From Emticicia sp. CRIBPO (GTDB lineage: Bacteria; Bacteroidota; Bacteroidia; Cytophagales; Spirosomataceae): 64,000 nt of DNA. The notes beneath the pieces were generated by a model. It was not told where the DNA came from and did no database searches. It saw nothing but the letters and a program-made list of their open reading frames with translations. Numbering within the stretch: the stretch's first letter is position 1; every line of letters begins with the position of its first letter. Position numbers and translations under genes: made by a program. Where the stretch lies: the NCBI RefSeq assembly GCF_009905725.1, contig NZ_JAAAKV010000010.1:1-64000 (forward strand). The letters run 5' to 3'. Below, piece after piece: positions 43,405 to 53,015 of the stretch.

Positions 43405-44655
43405 TCAGTTTTCCTCTGTCAGGGTAGCTCCTTTAAGGAGTTCAATGGCCGTTTCGCAACTGGGTAGAGTCGTTTCTTCCCGGTTGGTGGTCTGAGGAAA
43501 TATAAAGAACTTATTTTTCAGAGCCTGGTAAAAAGCCTTTTTATAATTATCCTCTACATTGGGCATAAAGAAGTTTTGTTCGATATAAGCGTAAAGCTCC
43601 ATGTCTTCTTTGCTCAGGTTTCTTTTTTTTATGAGCCACTTATTGACCTTGGACGATATTTCCGGGAAACCCACACAGGCAGTACTGTCTTCAATGGTCG
43701 CTTTAAAGATTTCAATAAGCCTCGGCATATTTTTTATTGACGAAGCCTGAACCGGCGATAACAGCCCCTCAGAAATCGCCTTTTTTACCTGATCCGTTAA
43801 AAAACCGGATTCCTGGCTTTTTTTTGTGCCATAGTTTGTCCCATAAACGGTGAGGGAATAATTGGGAGAATGAAACACGTATTCATTATACTGACTTCTT
43901 ACAAGCTGGTTAAATATGGTAGAGGTAAAAGTCAGGTCCGTGCTATTGATGCCGAGATCATCTTCACCCGGCCAGGGGTGTGCGTTCAGATACTCTCTGA
44001 CTTTGGCCCTGTATTTTACTTCGACAGAGTCGATTTCGGCCTGGATGTTGACAAACCTCCTGCTCATGAATTTCGGCATATTTACCTTGTTGGTATCGAG
44101 AGGAACGTCTAAGGAATCTCTCTTTATGGCCACACTGATGATCTTGTTTTTCTTATAGGTAACCACTTTATAATAGTTTTCCTCCACTCTTTCGGAATTA
44201 TAATAAGCACTGTCAAGGTCGGCTTTATAATGGGTATACAGGGTTTGTATGGCTTCTTCGGTGTCGTTATGTTGTCTGGAATCCAGGATTTGCTGATAAG
44301 TTATCTTAAAATTTTCCCATTCGGGTTTGTCTTTCAGTTTGTGAAATATTTCTTTCTGTTCCAGTGCAGGGATTTCCACCCCTTTGCGGGCCAGTCTGAA
44401 CAGATAAGGTTTTGAGCCTTCGAAGTCGTTTAACAATACCTTACAGGCAAACGCATTGAAAAGGTCTCTCGCAAACGGACTTTTAACGGAAACAAAAGCC
44501 TCTTTGTAAAAGTCTGAGGCCTGACGGAAATCTTCACGGGTGATGGCCAGTTCGGCCTGATTGACTTTCGGATAGTAGGTTTTGACAAAGCTGGACTGAC
44601 CCGCAACCAAAAGGCAGCTGCCTGAGAGGGCAATTATCAGGATAAGTTTGTTCAT
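43405..44655 (-). CDS. Exported TPR-like protein, unknown function
   Basis: The 416-residue product has a signal peptide ending VAGQ, then helical sequence (about 30-120) with a TPR-like unit AELAITREDFRQASDFYKEAF. The rest is a mixed domain with several Lys/Asn-rich stretches and no known motif. It may be a periplasmic scaffold. It stands alone between two genes on the same strand with 86 and 159 bases around it. Confidence 0.7.
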   Translation of the reverse strand: MNKLILIIALSGSCLLVAGQSSFVKTYYPKVNQAELAITREDFRQASDFYKEAFVSVKSPFARDLFNAFACKVLLNDFEGSKPYLFRLARKGVEIPALEQKEIFHKLKDKPEWENFKITYQQILDSRQHNDTEEAIQTLYTHYKADLDSAYYNSERVEENYYKVVTYKKNKIISVAIKRDSLDVPLDTNKVNMPKFMSRRFVNIQAEIDSVEVKYRAKVREYLNAHPWPGEDDLGINSTDLTFTSTIFNQLVRSQYNEYVFHSPNYSLTVYGTNYGTKKSQESGFLTDQVKKAISEGLLSPVQASSIKNMPRLIEIFKATIEDSTACVGFPEISSKVNKWLIKKRNLSKEDMELYAYIEQNFFMPNVEDNYKKAFYQALKNKFFIFPQTTNREETTLPSCETAIELLKGATLTEEN

Positions 44656-44766
44656 TGGGTTGAGAGTATTTACCGGATCCCCGGAAGGATTTGCTTAAAG
44701 ATAATGCGGTAATGGAATATGGCGGGTGGTTTTCAGAGCATTAACATTTTTTTAACGCTTTGAAAA

Positions 44767-44798
44767 AAAGAAGGAGGCCGCTTGCGGCCTCCTTCTTT
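44767..44798 (-). terminator. Terminator of the CocE/NonD hydrolase
   Basis: A perfect 15-base stem (AAAGAAGGAGGCCGC and its complement) with a 2-base spacer, flanked on the minus strand by T-rich sequence, 16 bases past the stop at 44815. Confidence 0.88.
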
Positions 44799-44814
44799 AG
44801 TGGGTTGTATTCTA

Positions 44815-46671
44815 TCAATCCAGGATCTGTACTTCAATAGACGAGTCAGAGAAAACCTTGTGCGTAGCCTTGATAAAATCCGAATCGTTGGCTTTGTAGA
44901 TGTTCGGCACAAACTTCTGAGGGTTTCTGTCGATCAGCGGGAACCAGGTACTTTGCACCTGAATCTGTATCCTGTGGCCTTTTTTGAAGGTATGGAATAC
45001 ATCCTGTAAGGCAAAATTCACATTCGTTTTCTGATTCGGCACAAAAGCTTTCGGTTCTTCAAAACTGTTTCTGAAACGGCCTCTCATCGCTTCGCTTCTT
45101 ACCATCTGGTGGTAATTGCTCAGAATGATGCTTTTGTTAGGCATATAAGGATGATTGGGTTCATCACCAGGGTATACATCAATCAGCTTAACCACCCAGT
45201 CGGCATCACTGCCGGTCGTACTTACTTTCAGTTTGGCCATGATTTCACCGGCCAGGGTCACATCTTCAGTCAGGATATCGGTCTGGAATACCAGTACATC
45301 CGGTCTTCTCGCTGCAAAACGCTGATCTTCTGACATATAGCTGAAAGGAGTGAAAGCAATCGTTGTCGTGTTGTCTTCTGTGTAAGGTACCGGTTTTAAA
45401 GGATCGCTGACAAAAGCCGTAAAGCCAGGTTTAGCCGGTGCCGTTTTGGATAGTTTTCCTGAGTTGTCGAGGTAGAAGCTTACTTTTCTGGCTTCTTTTG
45501 CAGGCCATTTGTCAAATTCTTTCCATGATTTTTTACCGGTATCAAACAGGTAGGCCTCAGGCAGTCCCGTAGTGCCGTCTCCCGCTCCTTTCAGAAAATG
45601 GGTGAAGAATTTCATCTCGATGTTCTTCTGGTAGAAAGTAGCCACGCTGTCTCCGAAATAAATGTTGCTGTGCAGGGTGTGGCCTGTTTCTCTTGACCAT
45701 CTTCCGTGGCCGAACGGCCCCATTACCAGTGTATTGTAACCTTTCGAAGCATTGTTTTTCTCTATGGTTTTATAGATCGTCAGCGGTCCGTAAAGGTCTT
45801 CCGCATCAAACCAGCCACCTACGGTCATGACCGCATGATTTACATTTTTCAGATGTGGAATGATGCTTCTTTTTTTCCAGAACTCATCATAGTTCGGATG
45901 GTCAATGGTCTCTTGCCAGTAAAAATTATCTTTATATTCCACATTCTTAAGCGAGCCAAGGTCAAGGTGGTACTGATATCCGTCTTTTGTTTTAGGTTTC
46001 AGCATTTGCTCGTTATACCAGGCCTGGGAGGTAGGCTCTGTGGTTTGTTTTCCAAACACCGGGAATGTGAACAGATAGGCCTGTATAAAAGCACCGTTAT
46101 GGTGGAAGTCATCAAAAAAGAAGTCTCCGATGGGAGCCTGTGGCGACGAAGCTTTCAAAGCCGGGTGGGCGTCAACCAAACCTGCTGCAGTGTAAAATCC
46201 CGGATAAGAAATACCCCATTGTCCGATTTTACCGGTGTTGAAAGGAACGTTTTTAACGAGCCAGTCGATGGTGTCGTAGGTGTCTGAGCTTTCATCAGGA
46301 ATAATTCCTTTGCCGTTGCCCGGATTGTTCGGGGTCATGTTGGTCCATTTGCCTTCCGACATCCAGCGGCCTCTTACATCCTGGTACACAAAAATATATT
46401 TATCCCTCATCAGGTGCGGGGAAGGCCCCAGGCTGGTCGGGAAGGCGTTCTCACCGTAAGGTGCTACGCTGTAGCAGGTTCTCTGCATCATCATAGGGTA
46501 CTTCTGAGTTTCAGAAGCGTCTTTGGGTACATACACATGGGTATAAAGCAATACACCGTCCTGCATAGGTATTTTGTACACGAACTTGTTGTAGTTTTCC
46601 GCTACCCAGTTTTTTTCCTGGGCGAAGGTTTGAAGCTGAATTAAGAGTAAAAAGAGTAATAGTCGTTTCAT
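44815..46671 (-). CDS. CocE/NonD family hydrolase (alpha-amino-acid ester hydrolase-like)
   Basis: The 618-residue product has a signal peptide ending TFAQ, the alpha/beta hydrolase domain and a C-terminal jelly-roll of the X-Pro dipeptidyl-peptidase S15/CocE group. The nucleophile is Ser155 in GQWGISYPGFY; the Asp is in VGGWFDAEDLYG and the His in GPFGHGRWSR. The oxyanion Tyr is in MMQRTCYS. Similar enzymes hydrolyse and transfer acyl groups of amino-acid esters and beta-lactams or act as periplasmic peptidases. The substrate is not shown by the context. Confidence 0.88.
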   Translation of the reverse strand: MKRLLLFLLLIQLQTFAQEKNWVAENYNKFVYKIPMQDGVLLYTHVYVPKDASETQKYPMMMQRTCYSVAPYGENAFPTSLGPSPHLMRDKYIFVYQDVRGRWMSEGKWTNMTPNNPGNGKGIIPDESSDTYDTIDWLVKNVPFNTGKIGQWGISYPGFYTAAGLVDAHPALKASSPQAPIGDFFFDDFHHNGAFIQAYLFTFPVFGKQTTEPTSQAWYNEQMLKPKTKDGYQYHLDLGSLKNVEYKDNFYWQETIDHPNYDEFWKKRSIIPHLKNVNHAVMTVGGWFDAEDLYGPLTIYKTIEKNNASKGYNTLVMGPFGHGRWSRETGHTLHSNIYFGDSVATFYQKNIEMKFFTHFLKGAGDGTTGLPEAYLFDTGKKSWKEFDKWPAKEARKVSFYLDNSGKLSKTAPAKPGFTAFVSDPLKPVPYTEDNTTTIAFTPFSYMSEDQRFAARRPDVLVFQTDILTEDVTLAGEIMAKLKVSTTGSDADWVVKLIDVYPGDEPNHPYMPNKSIILSNYHQMVRSEAMRGRFRNSFEEPKAFVPNQKTNVNFALQDVFHTFKKGHRIQIQVQSTWFPLIDRNPQKFVPNIYKANDSDFIKATHKVFSDSSIEVQILD

Positions 46672-46696
46672 CCTGTTTAGTTTGGTTAATGATTTT

Positions 46697-46704
46697 CAAA
46701 AGTA
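46697..46704 (-). promoter_or_regulatory. Promoter -7 box (TACTTTTG) of the hydrolase gene
   Basis: An exact TAnnTTTG match on the minus strand, 25 bases before the start at 46671. Confidence 0.55.
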
Positions 46705-46769
46705 TTTAAAAAAATGAAGAATCTGTGAGATTTTTAAGAAGATATTCCGGGGTGTGATAACTGACCAGG

Positions 46770-47228
46770 TTATTTTAAAGTGACGCTGTTGATCGCTTCC
46801 CAAATCAGCTCACTTTCATAGCCTTTTCCCATAAGATACCGGGCAGTCTTCTGATGTTTGACAGGGACACTTCTTTCGGTTCTGAGGTCGTTCAGTTTTT
46901 TTGAGGCCAGTTCCTGCAGCGTTTCCCAGTAATCTTCATCAGTGATTTCCTGCATGGCTACTTTTATGCAATAGGGACTGAGCTTCCTGGCCTTCAGTTC
47001 GAAAAGGATTTTTCTCCGGCCCCATTTTTTCACCCTGAATTTCCCCCCGGCAAAAGCTTTGGCAAACCGCTCTTCATTCAGGAAATTCTCTTCGATCAGC
47101 TTTGAGATGATTTCCTCACTTTCGTCGCCCCGGACGTGCCATTCCGAGAGCCTTTCACGGACCTCCTGGTGTGTGCGTTCCTGGTAGGCACAATAGCTGC
47201 AAGCCTTGAGAAATATCTTGTTGTCCAT
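46770..47228 (-). CDS. recX: Regulatory protein RecX
   Basis: The 152-residue product fits RecX, the modulator of RecA filaments. It is all helical, with the three repeats typical of the family, the first containing RTHQEVRERLSEW, the second LIEENFLNEERFAKAFA, and the third ARYLMGKGYESELIWEAI. recA is not adjacent. A promoter box is 21 bases upstream. Confidence 0.9.
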   Translation of the reverse strand: MDNKIFLKACSYCAYQERTHQEVRERLSEWHVRGDESEEIISKLIEENFLNEERFAKAFAGGKFRVKKWGRRKILFELKARKLSPYCIKVAMQEITDEDYWETLQELASKKLNDLRTERSVPVKHQKTARYLMGKGYESELIWEAINSVTLK

Positions 47229-47248
47229 AGTTTTGCCTTAAGCGAGGC

Positions 47249-47256
47249 CAAATTTA
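47249..47256 (-). promoter_or_regulatory. Promoter -7 box (TAAATTTG) of recX
   Basis: An exact TAnnTTTG match on the minus strand, 20 bases before the recX start. Confidence 0.5.
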
Positions 47257-47462
47257 CTTAAGTTTTGGACAAATTCCCGTTCTACCTGGATCAATATTGT
47301 ACAGATGTGAAACTGCAAAAAATGAAATAATCATCATTTATCCTTCTGCCATACCCGGACCCGGTTAGCAAATAATTTCGATTTTCAGCTTTCATTTTCA
47401 TCTCCGGGATTATCGCCGGAACTTTGCCGGATCAATTTCTATATTAAAAAGACCAGGTATTT

Positions 47463-48350
47463 ATGTCAAAAAACCAGAAAGGAGTATTACTGATTGCCAT
47501 TGGGGCCATCTGTTTTTCAGCCAAAGCCATTTTTATCAAATTAGCTTATAAACAATTCGATGTAGATGACCTGACGCTCCTCACCCTCAGGTTTGGAATG
47601 GCCCTCCCGGTTTTTATCCTGATTACTTTCTGGAATTATTCAAAAGGGAAAATGAAGGCCATTGAGAAGAGGGATATCGGCTGGATTGCTTTTCTGGCCA
47701 TGCTGGGTTATTACCTGGCCAGCTGGCTTGATTTTAAAGGACTACAGTACATTTCAGCAGGTATTGAACGTATCATCTTGTTTATTTACCCTTCTTTTGT
47801 GGTTATTTTTTCAAGGATATTTTTGAAAAAAACGATCAGCAGAACAGCAGTCATTGCATTGGCCATTACATATTTCGGTATCATCATCATCGGGCTTGAT
47901 CCGCATCTGCTGGAGGCCAAAAATCTGTTGAAAGGTGCCGTCTTTATTCTTATCAGTGCTCTGACCTATTCGGTTTATCTGACTTTCGGCAGTGAGATGA
48001 TCAATAAATATGGTTCTGTCAATTTCAATTGCATTGCCATGATCTTTTCCTCTGCTTATGTATTGATTCATTATGCGGTATTTTCAGAGGTGGACTTGCT
48101 GAACCTGCCCACCGGGGTATACATTTACGGTTTTCTGCTGGCTATGGCAAGCACTATAATTCCCACGTTCCTGGTTATGGAAGGCATCCGCATCCTGGGG
48201 GCCGGGCAGGGGGCCGTAGTGTCAAGTATAGGGCCTGTGTCAACCATTGTGATGGGGTATTATTTCCTGGGAGAAGCATTGAGTTTCCAGGAAATGGCGG
48301 GTTCGGCCCTTGTTCTTGGCGGGATCCTGCTGATCGGAAAGAAAAAGTAA
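47463..48350 (+). CDS. EamA-family (DMT) transporter
   Basis: The 295-residue product has ten predicted helices in two EamA repeats: the first with IGAICFSAKAIFIKLAY and YYLASWLDFKGLQYISAGIERIILFIYP, the second ending in SALVLGGILLIG. Members of the drug/metabolite transporter superfamily export amino acids, sugars or metabolites. The substrate is unknown; it stands alone and converges on the glycosyltransferase gene. Confidence 0.9.
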   Translation: MSKNQKGVLLIAIGAICFSAKAIFIKLAYKQFDVDDLTLLTLRFGMALPVFILITFWNYSKGKMKAIEKRDIGWIAFLAMLGYYLASWLDFKGLQYISAGIERIILFIYPSFVVIFSRIFLKKTISRTAVIALAITYFGIIIIGLDPHLLEAKNLLKGAVFILISALTYSVYLTFGSEMINKYGSVNFNCIAMIFSSAYVLIHYAVFSEVDLLNLPTGVYIYGFLLAMASTIIPTFLVMEGIRILGAGQGAVVSSIGPVSTIVMGYYFLGEALSFQEMAGSALVLGGILLIGKKK

Positions 48351-48374
48351 ACGGTGCTGTCCGGGGAAAGATTC

Positions 48375-49040
48375 TCAGTTGTCAACCGGCCTGATGATAT
48401 CCTGGCTCATTTGTTTTTTCTTCCAGTGCTCTGATTTATTACCATAGAGAAAAAGTGCCCCTAGTTTGTATTTGAAGCGGATATGCCCCTCGTAGTCTAC
48501 ACCCAGAAACCTGTGGGGAGTTGCAGGGTTTTCCTCAAGCACTTCATTGACAGCCTCTGTAAAAGCAAGTGGTCCGGTAGTACTGTGTACATCATGAGGG
48601 AAGCGGTGCTTGATGATATTGTCCAGGACTTTCTCAAGTGTTTTTTTTAGGAAAGGGTGGTTTTTGTCAAAAATCAGGGCCCACTGGCAGTAAAGGCCGG
48701 GGTTGGCTTCATGGCTTACTACCGCGGTGTCGTCGTCCTGGAGGAAGAGATCAAATGCTGTTTTTACATAACTGTCTATATCCAGGTAAATACCTCCTTT
48801 TTTATAGAGAACAGCATACCTGAAAAAATCAGCCTTGGCCGCACCGATGGTCAGGCTCTTGTAGGCACGGAGGTATTCAGCAGGAAATTCGCTTTCAAAG
48901 AAATCCAGGATTCTTTTGTCGTCATAAAACTCGTAGTTCCATCCGGGATTTTTCTTTCTCATCCGGTGGATGTAAAATCGTGTAATCCATGGCAGGTCTG
49001 AAGTTTTAAAAGTCTGAAAGATGTTCCTGGGAATACTCAT
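48375..49040 (-). CDS. Glycosyltransferase with DXD motif (OCH1/capsular type)
   Basis: The 221-residue product matches the Gly_transf_sug group: it begins IPRNIFQTFKTSDLP, has FYDDKRILDFF, AKADFFRYAVLYKKGGIYLDIDSYV with the DID metal-binding motif, and ends with HHWxxxW-like EHWKKKQ. It transfers a hexose from a nucleotide sugar, probably to a surface polysaccharide or glycolipid. No other polysaccharide genes are near, so the acceptor is unknown. Confidence 0.88.
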   Translation of the reverse strand: MSIPRNIFQTFKTSDLPWITRFYIHRMRKKNPGWNYEFYDDKRILDFFESEFPAEYLRAYKSLTIGAAKADFFRYAVLYKKGGIYLDIDSYVKTAFDLFLQDDDTAVVSHEANPGLYCQWALIFDKNHPFLKKTLEKVLDNIIKHRFPHDVHSTTGPLAFTEAVNEVLEENPATPHRFLGVDYEGHIRFKYKLGALFLYGNKSEHWKKKQMSQDIIRPVDN

Positions 49041-49241
49041 TTGTGGTAATTGGCAATTTGCTGCAAATAACCGTAAATTTTAAAATGAAAGCAAGGAAAG
49101 CCGGAAAGGATTGCCTTCCCCGCATCCTTCAAGATGTTGAAATAGAAACGTTTCGGTTCAAATAACTTTTCATTAACAAAACACTGCACAACCTTCGGTC
49201 GTTATTATACATCTAAGAGTTAAATTTTAAACTTTGAGAAA

Positions 49242-50381
49242 ATGAAAAAGTTAATGGTGTTAGTGACATTGATCGTAGCTTCGCTGACTGTTAAGGCTCA
49301 GTACAACGATGATTATGATTACCAGGAATATAACGATGACCGATATTATTACGATGATGAGTTTGACTGGCACTGGGACATCAGGGTAAGGATATCCAAC
49401 GGCATTGACAACGGATTGATTACCTACAATGAATCTCAAAGGTTATATGCCGAACTTGAGCGTATCGAACGTAAAGAATATGCTTACCAGGAAGACGGTT
49501 ATTTTACCGACTGGGAACAACAGGACGTTTGGGATGACGTGGTTTATCTGAACAGGAGAGTAGGTGTGGAGCTGTATGACAGAGACCGTGTGTTTTACGG
49601 ATTCGATAGGGTGGGTGTGAGCCGCAGGGGCTTCAGCATCTGGTTCTACAGCGGAGGTTATAACTTCAACAGGTTTGACATGCTTGGCTTCGGAAGCATC
49701 AGGTATGGTTACAGACCAAGACCTAATTTTACCAGAAGGAGCATCTATGTACACAGACATCCTGTTTACAGAGACAGAGCAAGAGATCATTTCTATGCAG
49801 GTAGCTCAAGAGGAAGAAACAACTTCAGCCGCAGCTATGGTAACAATGACAGGGCAAGAAATAACAACGGCAATCCGAGGGGATATGAAAGAGGCGGGTA
49901 CAATAACAGCAACCGTAACTCCGGCAGGGTAGAAAGCAGGGGTAACAGGCCGGGATATGAAGGAAATAATTCCAACCGTAACTCAGGAAACGGCTCTTAT
50001 GGCAGCAGAGGCAGTGCCCCGGACAGAAGCGATAGCCCGAGAATCAATTCCAACCGTACTGACGGAGGGTCTTATGGAAGCAGAAACAGTGCTCCAGAGA
50101 GAATTGAAACCCCGAGAAGTGAAGGAAACGGAAATTCAGGAGGTTCATATGGCAGCAGGGACAACGCTCCGCAAAGAATGGAAACACCGAGAAGTATGCC
50201 CAGAAATGAAGGTAATGCAAGATCAGAATCAGGAAGAATGTCTGCCCCGTCAAATGAGGGAAGAAGCAGAGGTTCGGTAGAGTCCGGAAGAGAGGCTCCG
50301 CAGCAAAGATCATCAGCTCCGGCTGAGAGAAGGGGTGGAGGAGATGATAACCGGGGACGATCAAACAGCAGAAGACAGTAA
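49242..50381 (+). CDS. Exported low-complexity Arg/Asn/Ser/Gly-rich protein
   Basis: The 379-residue product has a signal peptide ending VKAQ, then an acidic Tyr/Asp-rich start (about 20-47), a folded segment (about 48-165) with YDRDRVFYGFDRVGVS, and about 200 residues of basic low-complexity sequence. The tail has repeats of the form GSYGSRxxAPxRxExPRS at least three times. The function is unknown; such tails occur in surface or cell-wall-bound proteins. The repeats create long open frames in other frames and on the opposite strand, which I do not annotate. Confidence 0.75.
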   Translation: MKKLMVLVTLIVASLTVKAQYNDDYDYQEYNDDRYYYDDEFDWHWDIRVRISNGIDNGLITYNESQRLYAELERIERKEYAYQEDGYFTDWEQQDVWDDVVYLNRRVGVELYDRDRVFYGFDRVGVSRRGFSIWFYSGGYNFNRFDMLGFGSIRYGYRPRPNFTRRSIYVHRHPVYRDRARDHFYAGSSRGRNNFSRSYGNNDRARNNNGNPRGYERGGYNNSNRNSGRVESRGNRPGYEGNNSNRNSGNGSYGSRGSAPDRSDSPRINSNRTDGGSYGSRNSAPERIETPRSEGNGNSGGSYGSRDNAPQRMETPRSMPRNEGNARSESGRMSAPSNEGRSRGSVESGREAPQQRSSAPAERRGGGDDNRGRSNSRRQ

Positions 50382-50394
50382 AATAAACAGAAAG

Positions 50395-50422
50395 AAGGTT
50401 GGCCAACGCCAGCCTTTTTTTT
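50395..50422 (+). terminator. Terminator of the low-complexity protein gene
   Basis: A 9-base stem with one G-T pair (AAGGTTGGC with GCCAGCCTT) around CAAC is followed by eight T. Confidence 0.85.
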
Positions 50423-50426
50423 ATGC

Positions 50427-51515
50427 TCAGAAATTAAGGGTGAGCTGCCTGCCTTCAATCTCGTCGAGAAACTCAAGGTTTGAAATACTCACTCCGATGA
50501 GCCTGATTCCTTTTTCAGCGGGGATGACGGCGTTCATCAGTTCATAAGCTATTTTGGCGGTCAGTGTCTCTTCCATGATCAGCAGCCGGGAAGTCCTGCT
50601 GCGGTTGATCACCTCAAAATCTTCAAATTTAATTTTCAGCGTAACGGTCTTGCCGAAAGCTTTCGACCGTTCCATGCGTTTTTGCAGCTGATCAAGAATG
50701 ACGTCCAGTTCACGATAAATCATGTCAAGGTCTGTCAGGTCAGTCGAGAAGGTATTTTCTACCCCTACTGATTTCTGGATCCTTTCCTGGATTACAGCCC
50801 TGTGATCCTGTCCTCTGGCGATATCGAAGTAATACCTGCCCACCTTGCCGAATCGTGACACCAGGAATTCAACACTCTTTTCTTTCAGGTCTTTTCCATT
50901 GAAAATGCCCATTTTCTGCATTTTTTCAGCGGTAACCCGGCCGATGCCGTGGAACTTAAGGATCTCCAGTTTTTCAACGAAAGCTTCAGCCTGTGAGGGT
51001 TTGATGACAAAAATGCCGTTGGGTTTATTGACATCAGAGGCGGTTTTGGCGAGGAATTTATTGAATGAAACACCCGCCGAAGCCGTCAGCATGGTTCTGG
51101 CTGTTATTTTATCTTTGATTTCCTGTGCAATCTGGGTGGCCGTCGAAATTCCGAGGAGGTTTTCAGTAACATCCAGGTAGGCCTCGTCCAGTGAAAGGGG
51201 CTCTACCAGCGGGGTGTATTCCAGGAAAATCTCCCTGATCTGGTTAGAAACCTGTTTGTAGATTTCAAACCGAGGTTTTACAAAAATAAGGTTGGGGCAA
51301 AGCCGCTTTGCGGTTTTGGAAGGCATGGCTGAGCGAACGCCAAACCTGCGGGCCTCATAACTGGCAGCAGCCACCACACCGCGGTCGGCACTTCCGCCTA
51401 CCGCTACGGGTTGATTTCTCAGTGCCGGATTATCACGCTGCTCAACAGACGCAAAAAAAGCATCCATGTCAATATGGATAATTTTCCTGTTCGGTGGGGG
51501 TACAATGGCGGTCAA
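50427..51515 (-). CDS. dinB: DNA polymerase IV
   Basis: The 362-residue Y-family polymerase bypasses DNA damage. It has HIDMDAFFASVEQRDNPAL, PVAVGG, AASYEARRFGVRSAMP, the active-site SLDEAYLDVT and helix-hairpin-helix KFHGIGRVTAEKM. The length fits Pol IV. The following gene is of the DinB superfamily, which shares the name only; the 12-base gap makes cotranscription likely. Confidence 0.95.
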   Translation of the reverse strand: MTAIVPPPNRKIIHIDMDAFFASVEQRDNPALRNQPVAVGGSADRGVVAAASYEARRFGVRSAMPSKTAKRLCPNLIFVKPRFEIYKQVSNQIREIFLEYTPLVEPLSLDEAYLDVTENLLGISTATQIAQEIKDKITARTMLTASAGVSFNKFLAKTASDVNKPNGIFVIKPSQAEAFVEKLEILKFHGIGRVTAEKMQKMGIFNGKDLKEKSVEFLVSRFGKVGRYYFDIARGQDHRAVIQERIQKSVGVENTFSTDLTDLDMIYRELDVILDQLQKRMERSKAFGKTVTLKIKFEDFEVINRSRTSRLLIMEETLTAKIAYELMNAVIPAEKGIRLIGVSISNLEFLDEIEGRQLTLNF

Positions 51516-51527
51516 GGAAACGAGGGG

Positions 51528-52010
51528 TCAGGAGTTGTAAATATTCTCAAATTTACTTTCAATACCTGATCCGGGTAACAATTGCTTCAGATGATGTTTC
51601 ATGTGTTCAACATAATCCTTCATGATGAATTCGAGGGTATAAGGCCCCAGATTGTCTATATAGATCTGGTTGGCCAGCTTATCAGGCATCACAAATTCAA
51701 TGATGTGGGCGAGGTGATCATTGAAATATTCCCAGAGTTTGATGAGGTCTTTCCATTTGGCATAATTATATCTTTGTGCCGATACCCAAAAGTCCTGGCT
51801 GTAAGAAGTAAACCGCAAATTGTCGGTTTCCATCAGGCGGATAAATTTTTGCTGGTTATTGCCTGCTGAATCAATCAAATGTCCCAGAATCTCTTTCTGA
51901 GACCATTTATTGAAGGAAGGTTTGAGGCTTGCTTCCTTTTCACTGACCTGATTGAGTAGGGGCAAAGCCCTGTCTACGGTTTCTCGAAGATGTCTCGCTA
52001 TTTCAATCAT
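51528..52010 (-). CDS. DinB-superfamily four-helix protein (DinB_2-like)
   Basis: The 160-residue product is a four-helix bundle of the DinB/YfiT superfamily. The metal-binding histidines are in LGHLIDSAGN and in EHMKHHLKQLLPG near the end. These proteins act as bacillithiol-S-transferases or other thiol-dependent hydrolases in some bacteria; here the activity is unknown. It lies 12 bases upstream of the polymerase start on the same strand. A second, different DinB-fold gene is at 59.3 kb. Confidence 0.85.
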   Translation of the reverse strand: MIEIARHLRETVDRALPLLNQVSEKEASLKPSFNKWSQKEILGHLIDSAGNNQQKFIRLMETDNLRFTSYSQDFWVSAQRYNYAKWKDLIKLWEYFNDHLAHIIEFVMPDKLANQIYIDNLGPYTLEFIMKDYVEHMKHHLKQLLPGSGIESKFENIYNS

Positions 52011-52109
52011 TTCCTTGTTATTTTGGAATTAAATTAAGCAAAAAGATTCAGATTATAAATGATTTTCAACATATTTGAATCATAATTACGAAAAATAACC
52101 AAACTAACA

Positions 52110-52940
52110 TTGATTTATTATAGTATCAGATTCTATGTCAGAATCATTCTGAAAATTTTCATCAAGCGTATTGATATTCAAGGGGCCGAAAATATACCTG
52201 CAACAGGTCCGGTTCTGCTGGCCTCCAATCACCCCAATTCATTTTTCGATGCTATTTTACTTGCCTGTGTTTTAGACAGGCCTGTCTGGTCACTGGCCAG
52301 AGGCGATGCTTTTAAGAAGGAATGGGCCAGGAGAATCCTCTCCAAATTTTACATGATGCCCATTTACAGGTTGTCTGAGGGGAAGGAATACCTCGGAAAA
52401 AATGATGAGACTTTTGAAAAATGTTCGGCCTTATTTAAAAAAGACCAGCAGGTACTGATATTCAGTGAAGGCATTTGTACCAACCAGCTTGATCTGCTTC
52501 CATTGAAAAAAGGAACAGCCAGGCTCGCCAGGCAGTCGTGGGAAAGCGGACTGGATGTTACGATCTTACCTGTAGGCTTGTCGTACGACACCTACAATAA
52601 ATATGGAAAAACCATTCAGCTTAATTTCGGTGAGACCTTCGGTAAAAATGACTTTGAGAATATTTCTGAAGACGGCTTTTTCCTGAAAGTTTTTAATGAA
52701 AAGCTGGTTTCAAGGCTGTCACCCCTGCTGACCAGAAGTTTTAAGCCGGCTGGTCCGGGTTCGGTTCTCTATTATCTGGGCTATATCCTGCATTTTCCGG
52801 TTATCGCCCCGGTGGTTTCATTTGTCAGAAGCAAAACAAAGGGAACTGTATTTTTTGATTCTGTTACCTGCGGCCTGCTGGTCGGGGTTACCTGGATATA
52901 CTGGATATTGGCGGCCTTGATCATTTCATGGATTCTATGA
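52110..52940 (+). CDS. Lysophospholipid acyltransferase (PlsC-like)
   Basis: The 276-residue product has the acyltransferase motifs NHPNSFFDA (His and Asp catalytic), FSEGICTNQ and LLPLKKGTARLA near residues 40 and 125-140, and two C-terminal helices. The HPNSFFD form is like that of the fungal Gpt2/Sct1 glycerol-phosphate acyltransferases and their bacterial relatives. It acylates a glycerol phosphate or lysolipid at the membrane. The start codon is TTG; no ATG exists in this frame before the first motif. No partner genes are near. Confidence 0.85.
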   Translation: MIYYSIRFYVRIILKIFIKRIDIQGAENIPATGPVLLASNHPNSFFDAILLACVLDRPVWSLARGDAFKKEWARRILSKFYMMPIYRLSEGKEYLGKNDETFEKCSALFKKDQQVLIFSEGICTNQLDLLPLKKGTARLARQSWESGLDVTILPVGLSYDTYNKYGKTIQLNFGETFGKNDFENISEDGFFLKVFNEKLVSRLSPLLTRSFKPAGPGSVLYYLGYILHFPVIAPVVSFVRSKTKGTVFFDSVTCGLLVGVTWIYWILAALIISWIL

Positions 52941-52950
52941 TCAGGAACAT

Positions 52951-52988
52951 AAAAAAACAGCATGGAAATAATGATCTCCATGCTGTTC
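52951..52988 (-). terminator. Terminator of the small secreted protein at 53.0 kb
   Basis: AACAGCATGGA and TCCATGCTGTT form an 11-base stem with a 10-base loop, flanked on the minus strand by T's. It lies 27 bases past the stop. Confidence 0.75.
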
Positions 52989-53015
52989 GAATTACCCTAA
53001 ACTATAATCTGAAAA

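Noticed and set aside
49957-50476. Long frames in another plus frame and on the minus strand over the low-complexity gene
   Set aside because: They mirror the repeats of the real gene and carry no signal or domain; they are shadows.
50427-52010. Two copies of dinB in tandem
   Set aside because: The first is DNA polymerase IV; the second is a four-helix DinB-superfamily protein that shares only the name.
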